The notes under the pieces are model-generated. The model searched no databases and had not been told where the DNA came from. It was given only the letters and a program-made list of their open reading frames with translations. A stretch of 34,410 bases of DNA from positions 1 through 34,410 of the forward strand of contig JACDEV010000009.1 in the NCBI GenBank assembly GCA_013816135.1, read 5' to 3'. This stretch comes from Patescibacteria group bacterium. Lineage in GTDB: Bacteria > Patescibacteriota > Minisyncoccia > Phycocordibacterales > DATDWN01. The position numbers and the translations under genes were made by a program. Positions 14,088-21,894 of this stretch are shown here, in pieces (within the stretch, counting starts at the first letter, position 1; each line of letters starts with the position of its first letter).

Positions 14088-15251
14088 ATGGCAGTTATTT
14101 CTGGGTTACTATTTGATCTTTGGTATATTTTCAAAGGCAAATATATTAAAACTGGCAAAGAAAAAAAATACAAATTTGCCTTCATTGTTCATTCAAGGAA
14201 TTATTTGGATATTTACAGAAAATTTCCATTAGCTAGGAAACTCCCTAAGGATATCGTGCTTTTTTTTATGAAACATCTTTGGCCAATCACTTTATCCAAG
14301 GTGACTGGTGTAATATCCAGTGAAACAAAAAAGGAAGTTCCTGGTTTTGTATTAGGTATTACAATGCCTGCTGACCTTATGCTTTTGGATAGGCCTTATG
14401 CATTAAAAAAAATAAGACAGGCGCTTTATTTGGCGAAAGGACAAGGAGTGACCATCATTGGACTAGGAGGTCTAACTTCATCACTCTCAAAAGGAGGATT
14501 AGATCTTTTGGATATACCTATAAATATAACAACAGGTCATGCATATACTGCATATAATATAGTTCAGAATTTACTAAAACTAACAAATATTTTTGAGGTT
14601 CCAAAGGAATCGATAAGTGTTACTGTTGTAGGTGCTGCGGGATCCATTGGCTCAATGTCGAGTATGCTTATTGCTCGAGAAAGTTATCATTCATTAACGC
14701 TCATAGACACAAAAAGAAAACAGGATAAGGTCAAAGAACTATCTGAAGAGATAAAAAAAATAAACTCAAAAATAGTGATAAAAATTTCGGATAAGATTTC
14801 TGATATATTAGATTGCGATTTTGTAATTACAGCTACAAACACCGCTGAAGCATTAGTGACTCCTGATCATGTATCGGATGGAATGGTAATAATTGACGAT
14901 GCACAACCTTCTGATATCCATCCTGATGTTTTGAAGATGGAGAATGTACTGGTCATCGAGGCGGGAGTCGTTCATACCCCAAATATTAACAGTAACTTTA
15001 ATTATGGGTTGAAAAGTCGAACTGATAATTTTTGTTGTATGGCGGAGCTTTTGGTCCTCGCAAGCTACGGTTGGAATGAACATTATGTCATCAACAAAGC
15101 AACTTTAGAAAACATTGATCATATATCTGAAATGGGAAAAGCACTCGATTTCAGAGTTGCATCATTCCAAAACTTCCAAGAATCCATTACAAATGATAAG
15201 ATTGAGAAAGTAAAAAAAGTCTTTTGCAATAAACATGGAATTTCATTTTGA
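14088..15251 (+). CDS. Fatty acyl-ACP reductase-like NAD(P)-dependent enzyme
   Basis: A 387-aa protein that resembles the cyanobacterial long-chain acyl-ACP reductase (AAR), which reduces acyl-ACP to fatty aldehyde. Shared blocks by eye are GLGGLTSS (125-132), TTGHAYTAY (148-156), a Rossmann GAAGSIGSMSS (182-192), and NFCCMAELLVLA (314-325), in which Cys317 and Glu320 align with the acyl-accepting cysteine region (ACFAES) of AAR. The fold is related to shikimate dehydrogenases, so automatic tools may name it that way. The N-terminal 60 residues are longer and more basic than in AAR. The stop (TGA) lies inside the start of the histidine kinase gene, a 17-base overlap. True substrate and cofactor are unproven. 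Confidence 0.72.
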   Translation: MAVISGLLFDLWYIFKGKYIKTGKEKKYKFAFIVHSRNYLDIYRKFPLARKLPKDIVLFFMKHLWPITLSKVTGVISSETKKEVPGFVLGITMPADLMLLDRPYALKKIRQALYLAKGQGVTIIGLGGLTSSLSKGGLDLLDIPINITTGHAYTAYNIVQNLLKLTNIFEVPKESISVTVVGAAGSIGSMSSMLIARESYHSLTLIDTKRKQDKVKELSEEIKKINSKIVIKISDKISDILDCDFVITATNTAEALVTPDHVSDGMVIIDDAQPSDIHPDVLKMENVLVIEAGVVHTPNINSNFNYGLKSRTDNFCCMAELLVLASYGWNEHYVINKATLENIDHISEMGKALDFRVASFQNFQESITNDKIEKVKKVFCNKHGISF

Positions 15252-16848
15252 TGCCATCAATATCATAATATTGGTCGTCACAGTACTTAACTTATCTCTT
15301 GGTATCATTGTTTTTCTGACTAAAAGACAAAGCCGGGTCAATCAATCTTTTTTTGTATTCTTAATAGCGGCAACAGGATGGTGTATCTCAATGTTTCTGT
15401 TTAGAAGTCTTGCTAATACGAATATCGCTCTATTGCTAGCGCGAGTTTTATATATGAGCGCTGCTTTGATTCCTTTATCACTCATTTATTTTATTGAGGT
15501 CTTTCCAAAAGAAGAGAAAAATCTTCCTTATATACTTAATTTATTAATGCCCGTTCCTTTGCTTGTAGTTTTGGCCATTTCTTTTTTCCCATTACTTATC
15601 ATTGGAGTTAATTATATTTCAGGTAAAGAACCAGTGATCTTGTTCAACCCTTCTTATCATACTGCTTATGCTATTTATATTGTTTCTTATTTTACGATCT
15701 GTTATGTTTTGCTTTTTGTTAAATATCTCCATTTTCAAAACGACGAAAAAAAACAGATATTGTATATTTTTGCAGGAACATTGATCGCGACATTGATTGG
15801 GGTTTCAACAAATTTGACAATGCCATATTTTGGAGATTTTCGTTTAAATTGGATGGGTCAAGTAGGTATTATTGCCATGATAGGTGCTATCTCTTATTCC
15901 ATCATCAAGCACAGACTTTTCAATTTAAAGATAGTTGCTACACAATTCATTGTTTTTGTACTCTGCGTTTCACTTTTTATAAGGTTATTGTTGTCTTCGA
16001 ATAGGTCAGATCTGCTTATAAATCTTATTTTCCTACTAATCATGATGATTATAGGCTGGTTCCTGGTTAAAAGTGTTATTGAAGAAGTTAATCAGCGAGA
16101 AAAAGCAGTTCATCTCGCAGAAGATCTCGATAAGTCGAACAGCATGTTAAAAGAAGCAAATCAAGGTCAAGCAAGCTTGATGCATTTTATGAATCATCAG
16201 ATCAAGGGACGATTCGGAAATACCAAGAATATATTCGCAGAACTTCTGAGCGGGGATTATGGCACAATGCCGTCTGATACATTACCTCTTTTGGCAAAAG
16301 GTTTGGACGAAGCAAATATAGGTGTGAATTATGTGCAAGGAATACTTAAAGGTGCTAGTGCAGAAAGCGGGACTTTGCCATATGAGATGAAACAAATGGA
16401 TTTTAGAAAACTTGTTGAAAGTGTAGTGCTCGGTCAAAAAGAATATGCCGAGAAAAAAGGCCTAGCATATATATCTGAAATTTTGCCAGGGGATTATTCT
16501 ATTAATGGTGATGCACTTCAGCTCAGCGAGGCAGTAAGAAATCTTATCGATAACTCAGTGAATTACACTGAAAAAGGAAGTATTAAGATGAATCTATCTG
16601 TAAATAAAGACTGGATTGAGCTCATTGTAAAAGATACTGGGATTGGAATATCGGATCAGGATAAGTTAAGGCTTTTTACTTCTGGTGGAAGAGGAGTGGA
16701 TTCCTTGAAGGTAAATGTTAATGCGACTGGCTTTGGATTGGTTTTTGTTAAAGGAGTCGTTGAGGCACACAAAGGGAAAGTTTGGGCAGAATCAGAAGGA
16801 GTGGGAAAAGGATCTACTTTTTATATAAATCTTCCCGTTCAGTCTTAA
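15235..16848 (+). CDS. Membrane sensor histidine kinase with 7-TM N-terminus
   Basis: A 537-aa kinase. Seven to nine hydrophobic segments fill residues about 5-280, resembling the histidine kinase N-terminal 7-TM input region. The H box is FMNHQIKGRF with His321; the usual HELR is replaced by HQIK. The ATPase domain has the N box NLIDNSVNYT, the G1 box DTGIGI and the G2 box TGFGLVFVKGVVEAHKG. No response regulator gene is in the window, so it is an orphan here. The 17-base overlap with the acyl-ACP reductase-like gene implies co-translation and possibly membrane or lipid sensing (inference). It converges on the next gene and their stop codons overlap by three bases, with no terminator. Confidence 0.92.
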   Translation: MEFHFDAINIIILVVTVLNLSLGIIVFLTKRQSRVNQSFFVFLIAATGWCISMFLFRSLANTNIALLLARVLYMSAALIPLSLIYFIEVFPKEEKNLPYILNLLMPVPLLVVLAISFFPLLIIGVNYISGKEPVILFNPSYHTAYAIYIVSYFTICYVLLFVKYLHFQNDEKKQILYIFAGTLIATLIGVSTNLTMPYFGDFRLNWMGQVGIIAMIGAISYSIIKHRLFNLKIVATQFIVFVLCVSLFIRLLLSSNRSDLLINLIFLLIMMIIGWFLVKSVIEEVNQREKAVHLAEDLDKSNSMLKEANQGQASLMHFMNHQIKGRFGNTKNIFAELLSGDYGTMPSDTLPLLAKGLDEANIGVNYVQGILKGASAESGTLPYEMKQMDFRKLVESVVLGQKEYAEKKGLAYISEILPGDYSINGDALQLSEAVRNLIDNSVNYTEKGSIKMNLSVNKDWIELIVKDTGIGISDQDKLRLFTSGGRGVDSLKVNVNATGFGLVFVKGVVEAHKGKVWAESEGVGKGSTFYINLPVQS

Positions 16849-17411
16849 ACGTGATAAATATAAAGTCTCTTTCCTAAATTTAAGTATTCATTATCCAGTT
16901 CAACAATCTCAACTGGTGTATGTTCTTCAGATTCAAAATCACAGGAAACCACTCTCACTTCTTTTTTTGTGTGATCTTGCATTATAGGAATAAGTTTTCT
17001 TAATAAGCCTGGATACAAGTAAGTAAAAAAATGTGTAGCCTCACTCATATCTGTTTCAAAAAAATTGGCACGCTTTATAGTAATATTCTGAAAATTTCTA
17101 GTTCGTAGTTTGGCCAAAAGATAAGGGAAAAAAGCTCTCTCAATACCCACGGCTTTTATTTGTGGATGAGTAAGTACTGCTTCAACAAGTACCTTTCCAT
17201 TTCCACATCCTAAATCGTACAAAACACTGTTATGAGATAACTTAAGGCTAGCTACGATTTGTTCAAGAACTTCGTCAGGCACAGGTACAAATGGAGCATG
17301 AGTAGAAAAGGCCGCAATGATCTGCAAAGCCATAAAAATTATAAATAAAATCGAAAATAACAGACTGAGAAGGAGTAAAATTGTGTATAAGATCATGTAT
17401 ATAATATACAT
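16845..17411 (-). CDS. Membrane-anchored class I methyltransferase-like protein
   Basis: A 188-aa protein. The N-terminal 35 residues are one long hydrophobic helix. The rest is a SAM-dependent methyltransferase fold with motif I LYDLGCGNGKVLVEA (about 64-78) and the motif II acidic residue in AVGIERAFF. The motif IV region reads THFFTYLYPGLL without an obvious catalytic NPPY, so substrate is unknown. A second start at 17396 is possible, as TATATT ends six bases before that ATG. It is divergent from the next methyltransferase gene with 38 bp between them. Confidence 0.75.
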   Translation of the reverse strand: MYIIYMILYTILLLLSLLFSILFIIFMALQIIAAFSTHAPFVPVPDEVLEQIVASLKLSHNSVLYDLGCGNGKVLVEAVLTHPQIKAVGIERAFFPYLLAKLRTRNFQNITIKRANFFETDMSEATHFFTYLYPGLLRKLIPIMQDHTKKEVRVVSCDFESEEHTPVEIVELDNEYLNLGKRLYIYHV

Positions 17412-17434
17412 TAAATTATATTTTCCAACAATTA

Positions 17435-17443
17435 TGCTAGTAT
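17435..17443 (+). promoter_or_regulatory. Extended -10 promoter of the methyltransferase gene
   Basis: TGCTAGTAT is an extended -10 (TG-N-TAnnnT), ending six bases before ATG 17450; the mRNA should be leaderless. No -35 box is needed or seen. Confidence 0.6.
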
Positions 17444-17449
17444 CTGCTC

Positions 17450-18148
17450 ATGGCACAAGAAAAAGCATGGGAAAATGAATATAGGAAATCTAAGCTTTTA
17501 ACTAAAGATAATAAACCCCAATCTGATGTCGTTCGATATGTTCAGTATCTGATAAAGCAAGAAAAAATAGATTTAGAAAATTTAAATATATTGGATTTAG
17601 GCTCAGGAGCTGGAAGAAATAGTTTTTATTTTGCAGAAATGGGAAACAATGTGATTGGATTGGAAATATCCAAAACTGCAATAGAAATAGCCAAAAAATA
17701 TTTTAATGAATTAATGTCAAGGACTGTCCTTGACATTAAATACGTAAAGCAGAGTATTGGAGAAAAGTTTCCAATTGATGATAATTCCATCGATATAGTC
17801 TTGGATGTTACATCTTCAAATTCTCTCACAGAAACAGAGAGAGAAGTGTATCTACAGGAAACTAAAAGAGTCTTAAAGCCCGAAGGACATTTTTTTGTAA
17901 AAGCATTATGCAAAGATGGGGATGATAATGCTAAACACTTATTGAAGGATTTTCCAGGTGTAGAGAAGGACACATATAAGATGCCCGGCTTAGAGGTCGT
18001 AGAGAGAGTATGGACAAAGGAAGACTTCGTAAGAACATATGAGCCATATTTTAATATATTAAAGTTAGAAAAAAAGACTAGTTATCCTCGTATGAATAAC
18101 CGTAGTTACAAGAGAAACTTTTGGTTAGCATATTTACAAAATAAATAA
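17450..18148 (+). CDS. SAM-dependent methyltransferase with palindromic insertion
   Basis: A 232-aa class I methyltransferase. Motif I is ILDLGSGAGRNSFYF (about 45-59), motif II VIGLEIS, post-motif region IDIVLDV and motif VI-like RVLKPEGHFFVKAL. Substrate is unknown; the fold resembles UbiE/Methyltransf_11 types. Residues 88-96 (LMSRTVLDI) are encoded by a 29-base near-perfect palindrome (17711-17739) and sit between the helix after motif II and the next strand, where an insertion would be tolerated. That suggests the gene carries a small palindromic insert in frame. No terminator follows. Confidence 0.85.
   Translation: MAQEKAWENEYRKSKLLTKDNKPQSDVVRYVQYLIKQEKIDLENLNILDLGSGAGRNSFYFAEMGNNVIGLEISKTAIEIAKKYFNELMSRTVLDIKYVKQSIGEKFPIDDNSIDIVLDVTSSNSLTETEREVYLQETKRVLKPEGHFFVKALCKDGDDNAKHLLKDFPGVEKDTYKMPGLEVVERVWTKEDFVRTYEPYFNILKLEKKTSYPRMNNRSYKRNFWLAYLQNK
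17711..17739. repeat. Palindrome inside methyltransferase gene
   Basis: TTAATGTCAAGGAC (17711-17724), one central T, and GTCCTTGACATTAA (17726-17739): 14-bp arms with no mismatch. It is in frame with the gene, and both strands encode the same peptide, LMSRTVLDI. The TGTCAA/TTGACA ends resemble the dyad at 18155-18170. Confidence 0.9.
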
Positions 18149-18154
18149 ACACAC

Positions 18155-18182
18155 TTGACATTTTTGTCAAATTAAGTAGGAT
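18155..18182 (+). promoter_or_regulatory. Promoter with dyad over the -35 box
   Basis: TTGACA (18155-18160), 16-nt spacer, TAGGAT (18177-18182). TTGACA and TGTCAA (18165-18170) form a dyad separated by four T, so a repressor or activator site could overlap the -35 box. Confidence 0.55.
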
Positions 18183-18185
18183 GTA

Positions 18186-18323
18186 ATGATCATGAAAAAC
18201 ATGAAACACATCTCAAATATTGGTATGAAAGGCCGAAAGTGGCTTGCCTCTTTTGCTGTCTCTACATATACAACAAATAACCCTGTTTCTACAGGAAAAT
18301 TACGCTGTATTTTGATTACTTAA
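18186..18323 (+). CDS. Possible 45-aa basic peptide, or small RNA
   Basis: A short ORF lies between a promoter and a terminator. Starting at ATG 18186 (or 18192, 43 aa) it encodes a basic peptide with MKGRKWLASFAVSTYTTN and a C-terminal CILIT. No Shine-Dalgarno precedes it and the start would be near-leaderless. The transcript would be about 190 nt. It could encode a leader peptide, a peptide cargo for the ABC exporter that follows, or nothing, the transcript being a small RNA. No homology is recognised. The claim that this is a transcription unit is firmer than the claim that it is translated. Confidence 0.35.
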   Translation: MIMKNMKHISNIGMKGRKWLASFAVSTYTTNNPVSTGKLRCILIT

Positions 18324-18350
18324 ACCTCTAACAGACTTTTAAACAATCGG

Positions 18351-18378
18351 AATGCCGCGGAATTCGCGGCATTTTTGT
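18351..18378 (+). terminator. Terminator of the small transcription unit
   Basis: AATGCCGCG (18351-18359), five-base loop, CGCGGCATT (18365-18373), then TTTT. A 9-bp perfect stem, 27 nt after the small ORF. Confidence 0.92.
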
Positions 18379-18419
18379 TCTTTGAAATATAAATTACATA
18401 GTTTACATGGAGGTGACAG

Positions 18420-20315
18420 ATGGATTTCGAAGATGGTAAGAAAATTCCCAACACAGTACGAGAGTACCTAACAAGTGGCAAAGAATCCATTCGTATGCTC
18501 GCGTGGATCTGGAAACATCTCCAGAACGCCGAGCAGAAGTTTTGGATACGAAAAATGTCTGTTTTTCTCTTTCTGATGGTTGTGACCCAAACTCTTAATC
18601 CCTTTGCGGTTTCATACATCTTCAAAGGATTGGAAAAAAGAAATAGCTGGATTATTATCTGGGGGATATTAGGCTCGTTTACGCTCATATTTCTTCAGAA
18701 GTTATTCGATTACAAAAAAGCAATATATCGAGAAAGAGTTCTGAGCTTACTTCAAGAAAACATTGACTCGTACATTACGCGACAGCTTTTTGAGAAGTCT
18801 TTGGGACAACATGCACATCACAGCTCGATACTAAACGTAGGCAACATCGACAAAGGAAGATGGAAACTTCTAGAACTTCAGTCTCAAATGCTATACGATG
18901 GTTTTCAGGTGATAATCACTTTGGCACTTTCGTATACGTTGCTTTTTCTTATATCTCCCATCTCAGGATTGTTCATCACGTTTGCTGTAATCGCTAATAT
19001 TGGATGGACATTTTTTCTCAATCACAAAGTTGTGATTGAGTGCACTTCGATCGAAAAACGATTCCGGAAATTGAATCGTTGGATTGTTGAGCTTTGGGAG
19101 AAAGTCGAACGAGTAAAAACTAGTGGCAAAACGAATCAGATGAAGCGAGAGATCACTGCTGAATTTAAAAGCATTTCGCAGGATGATGTACGTTTCTGGC
19201 ACTGGTTCATCGGGCAGAATTACTACAGAGATGTCGTTACTATGACGACTCACACCGTTGTAGTTGCGTACGGTGCCTGGCAGGCATATCACGGTAAGAT
19301 TCTCTATGGGGATCTCTACCCGATTTATGCATGGTCAGGAGCTGTCGTCATGAACATTTGGAATGTCAGCAGAATCGAACATATGATCAACTGGAATATG
19401 CCATCGATCAAGTCCAAACTTGATGCTTTGGTAATACCTCCAGAGGCAACAGACTCTAACGATGCGATTGAAATTTCAAAAGACGAGTCGATTGTGCTGG
19501 ATTTTCGAAATGTTTCCTATCTATATCCGGAAAAGTCTGGTGATGAAGGGAAAGATGAAGTACCACATGCTCTTCGTCATGTAACTTTTTCAGTCGGACT
19601 AGGTGAAAAAGTTGCAATTATAGGAAAATCTGGTGCTGGAAAATCCACTTTGATGAAACTAGCCTTGCGTTCGATGGATCCCACAAATGGAGAAGTCTAT
19701 GTAAATGGTCTAGATCTTCGAAATGTGAAATACGATTCCTGGATGCGAGCAATCGGTTACATTCCTCAGAAACCTCAAGTTTTCGATGGTACCATACGTT
19801 ACAACATGATGTATGGTGTTGATGAAGATTTGGCAAAGGAAATCACAGACGAAGCGATCTGGGAACTTATGGGAGAACTTCAGATTGATTTCGGCAAACG
19901 TCTGCGAAATGGTCTCTATACCCAAGTTGGACATAACGGCATCGAATTGTCTGGAGGTCAGGCTCAGCGACTGATTATAGGAGCTGCTGCCATCAAAAGT
20001 CCGCGGATAATGCTTATCGATGAAGCAACATCCTCACTTGATCCAACAACCGAGCGAAAAGTTCAGGCAGGATTAGCAAAACTACTTACGAAAGATGTTT
20101 CGGCAGTGGTTATAGCTCATCGACTTTCAACAGTAAGACATCTCTGTACAAAATTCGTAGTACTGAAAAGTACTGACGACCTAAAGGAGGAAGATTCCCA
20201 AGTGGAAGCATGCGCCAGTTCCTTCGAAGAACTCTACGAGATATCACCAACATTCCGAATGCTCTGGGATGATCAGGAGATAAAACTCGAAGAAAGAATT
20301 GTCGCAAACATGTAA
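18420..20315 (+). CDS. ABC exporter half-transporter
   Basis: A 631-aa protein with a transmembrane domain fused to an ATPase. Membrane segments lie in about 45-330, with a cytoplasmic N-terminal tail. The ATPase domain (about 355-600) shows Walker A GKSGAGKST, the Q loop YIPQKPQVF, signature LSGGQAQR, Walker B IMLIDEATS and the switch His in VIAHRLST. This is the type IV exporter architecture used for lipids, drugs or peptides; there is no N-terminal C39 peptidase domain, so a peptide cargo would not be cleaved by it. It should act as a homodimer. GGAGGTGACAG precedes the ATG, and the codons are GC-richer than in trpS downstream, placing it in the Shine-Dalgarno-led class. It has its own terminator. 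Confidence 0.93.
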   Translation: MDFEDGKKIPNTVREYLTSGKESIRMLAWIWKHLQNAEQKFWIRKMSVFLFLMVVTQTLNPFAVSYIFKGLEKRNSWIIIWGILGSFTLIFLQKLFDYKKAIYRERVLSLLQENIDSYITRQLFEKSLGQHAHHSSILNVGNIDKGRWKLLELQSQMLYDGFQVIITLALSYTLLFLISPISGLFITFAVIANIGWTFFLNHKVVIECTSIEKRFRKLNRWIVELWEKVERVKTSGKTNQMKREITAEFKSISQDDVRFWHWFIGQNYYRDVVTMTTHTVVVAYGAWQAYHGKILYGDLYPIYAWSGAVVMNIWNVSRIEHMINWNMPSIKSKLDALVIPPEATDSNDAIEISKDESIVLDFRNVSYLYPEKSGDEGKDEVPHALRHVTFSVGLGEKVAIIGKSGAGKSTLMKLALRSMDPTNGEVYVNGLDLRNVKYDSWMRAIGYIPQKPQVFDGTIRYNMMYGVDEDLAKEITDEAIWELMGELQIDFGKRLRNGLYTQVGHNGIELSGGQAQRLIIGAAAIKSPRIMLIDEATSSLDPTTERKVQAGLAKLLTKDVSAVVIAHRLSTVRHLCTKFVVLKSTDDLKEEDSQVEACASSFEELYEISPTFRMLWDDQEIKLEERIVANM

Positions 20316-20327
20316 ATTTGTATTTTT

Positions 20328-20361
20328 AAATCCCGTTGCTGTAAAGCAACGGGATTTTCTT
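20328..20361 (+). terminator. Terminator of the ABC exporter gene
   Basis: AAATCCCGTTGC (20328-20339), six-base loop, GCAACGGGATTT (20346-20357), followed by TCTTTT. Perfect 12-bp stem. Confidence 0.93.
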
Positions 20362-20392
20362 TTGATTGAAAGGTTGTTACAATGTATTTACT

Positions 20393-21343
20393 ATGAAAAA
20401 AACCTTACTTTCAGGAGTTAAACCCACTGGACGACCGCATATTGGTAACTATTTCGGGGCAATGAAGCAATTTGTGGATTTGCAGGACGAATATCAGGCA
20501 ATGTATATGATTGCTGACTATCATGCGCTAAACTTTATTCAAAATAGAGAAGAGTTAAATAAAGGAATAATTGATCTTACTTTGGATTATCTAGCAATTG
20601 GATTGGATCCACAAAAATCTGTAATTTTCAAGCAATCAGATGTTTCCGAACACACTGAGTTGTGTTGGGTATTTGATGCAATAACCACAATGCCTTATCT
20701 AATGCGTGCTCACGCTTACAAAGACGCAGAAGCCAAGAATAAAGAGATAAGTGTTGGAGCTTTCAATTATCCAATGCTAATGGCCGCGGATATATTACTT
20801 TATGATGTCGACCTTGTGCCAGTTGGTCAAGATCAAAAACAGCATGTGGAGTATGCAAGAGATACAGCACAAAAATTTAATCACACGTTTCAAAAAGAAG
20901 TATTTAAATTACCTGATGTAAAGATAATTTCAGAAGTTGCAGTGGTGCCTGGAATAGATGGCCAGAAAATGAGTAAAAGTTATGGAAATACTATTCCACT
21001 TTTTGCAGAAGATGTAGAAATAGAAAAAGCAGTCATGTCTATCGTGACTGACTCATCAGGGGATAGACCTGAAAATGTATATGCGATTCATAGACTATTG
21101 AAAAGTGAAGAAGAACTAAATACTTTGTATGAAGAAAACAAAGGAAAGTATAAGATCTTGAAAGAAGCTCTCGTGGCGGACATGAAGGCATTTATAACTC
21201 CACTTCGAGAAAAGAGAGCTCAACTAGCAAATGATACGGATTATGTAATGGATGTACTTAAAGAAGGAGGAAAACGAGCAAAAATGAAAGCAGAAAGAAA
21301 AATGGATTCAGTAAGAGAAGCAATTGGAGTTAAGCTCTACTAA
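20393..21343 (+). CDS. trpS: Tryptophanyl-tRNA synthetase
   Basis: A 316-aa class I synthetase of bacterial size. The HIGH-type motif is PHIGNYFGAM near the N-terminus and GQKMSKSYGN is the KMSKS motif; MLMAADILLYDVDLVPVGQDQKQH is the tryptophan-site block. The start at ATG 20393 gives the standard MKKTLLSGVKPTGRPH; the upstream TTG at 20366 is rejected. TACAAT ends nine bases before the ATG and there is no Shine-Dalgarno. The next gene begins two bases after the stop. Confidence 0.97.
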   Translation: MKKTLLSGVKPTGRPHIGNYFGAMKQFVDLQDEYQAMYMIADYHALNFIQNREELNKGIIDLTLDYLAIGLDPQKSVIFKQSDVSEHTELCWVFDAITTMPYLMRAHAYKDAEAKNKEISVGAFNYPMLMAADILLYDVDLVPVGQDQKQHVEYARDTAQKFNHTFQKEVFKLPDVKIISEVAVVPGIDGQKMSKSYGNTIPLFAEDVEIEKAVMSIVTDSSGDRPENVYAIHRLLKSEEELNTLYEENKGKYKILKEALVADMKAFITPLREKRAQLANDTDYVMDVLKEGGKRAKMKAERKMDSVREAIGVKLY

Positions 21344-21344
21344 A

Positions 21345-21827
21345 ATGAGTAATTTTGAATCTCAAGAGTCAATTGAAAAACCAAAGTTTCTTTATCATGG
21401 TTCGCCTAATGGAGATATAGAGGAGTTTATTCCTAGAATAAGTATGGGTAGTGGTGAGAAATACGGACCCTTAGTGTATGCATCGGATGATATAGTAGTT
21501 GCTTCTGTACTTACAGCAAGACCAGGGAAAACATGGGGTTCTGGGTTTCATAATGGCAAACATTTCGCTTGGATTCCTATGACAAGGGAGGAATTTAAAA
21601 AAGTAGATAAAGGTGGATGGATATATAAGTTTGATAGTCAAAATTTTTCCAGTGAAGAAGGCCGTGGTATGGGTGAAAAAGAATGGGCATCAAGTATCCC
21701 TGTAAAGCCTATTGAGAAAATTAGGATAGAATCATCTTTAGAAGAAATGATAAAGAATGGAGTTACTGTCTATTTCATTGATGATGAAGGGTATGAAGAA
21801 GTTAAAAATTTGGATAATAAAAAATAA
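21345..21827 (+). CDS. Putative ADP-ribosyltransferase-fold protein
   Basis: A 160-aa soluble protein. FLYHGSPNGDIEEFIPR, then YGPLVYASDDIVVASVL, then EKEWASSIPVKPIEKI look like the three strands carrying the His, Tyr and Glu of the PARP/diphtheria-type ADP-ribosyltransferase fold (HGS, VYAS, EW-S-PV). That assignment is by pattern only. Such proteins can be toxins, tRNA 2'-phosphotransferases or stand-alone modifiers; no antitoxin or immunity gene is recognised beside it. The ATG is two bases after the trpS stop (taaaATG), so it is probably co-transcribed. The gene is AT-rich like the core genes. Confidence 0.55.
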   Translation: MSNFESQESIEKPKFLYHGSPNGDIEEFIPRISMGSGEKYGPLVYASDDIVVASVLTARPGKTWGSGFHNGKHFAWIPMTREEFKKVDKGGWIYKFDSQNFSSEEGRGMGEKEWASSIPVKPIEKIRIESSLEEMIKNGVTVYFIDDEGYEEVKNLDNKK

Positions 21828-21894
21828 TATTACGAATGAAAAATTTTAAAGAATATTTTAAAAGTAAATAAATTGTGTTAATATGCCTAATATT

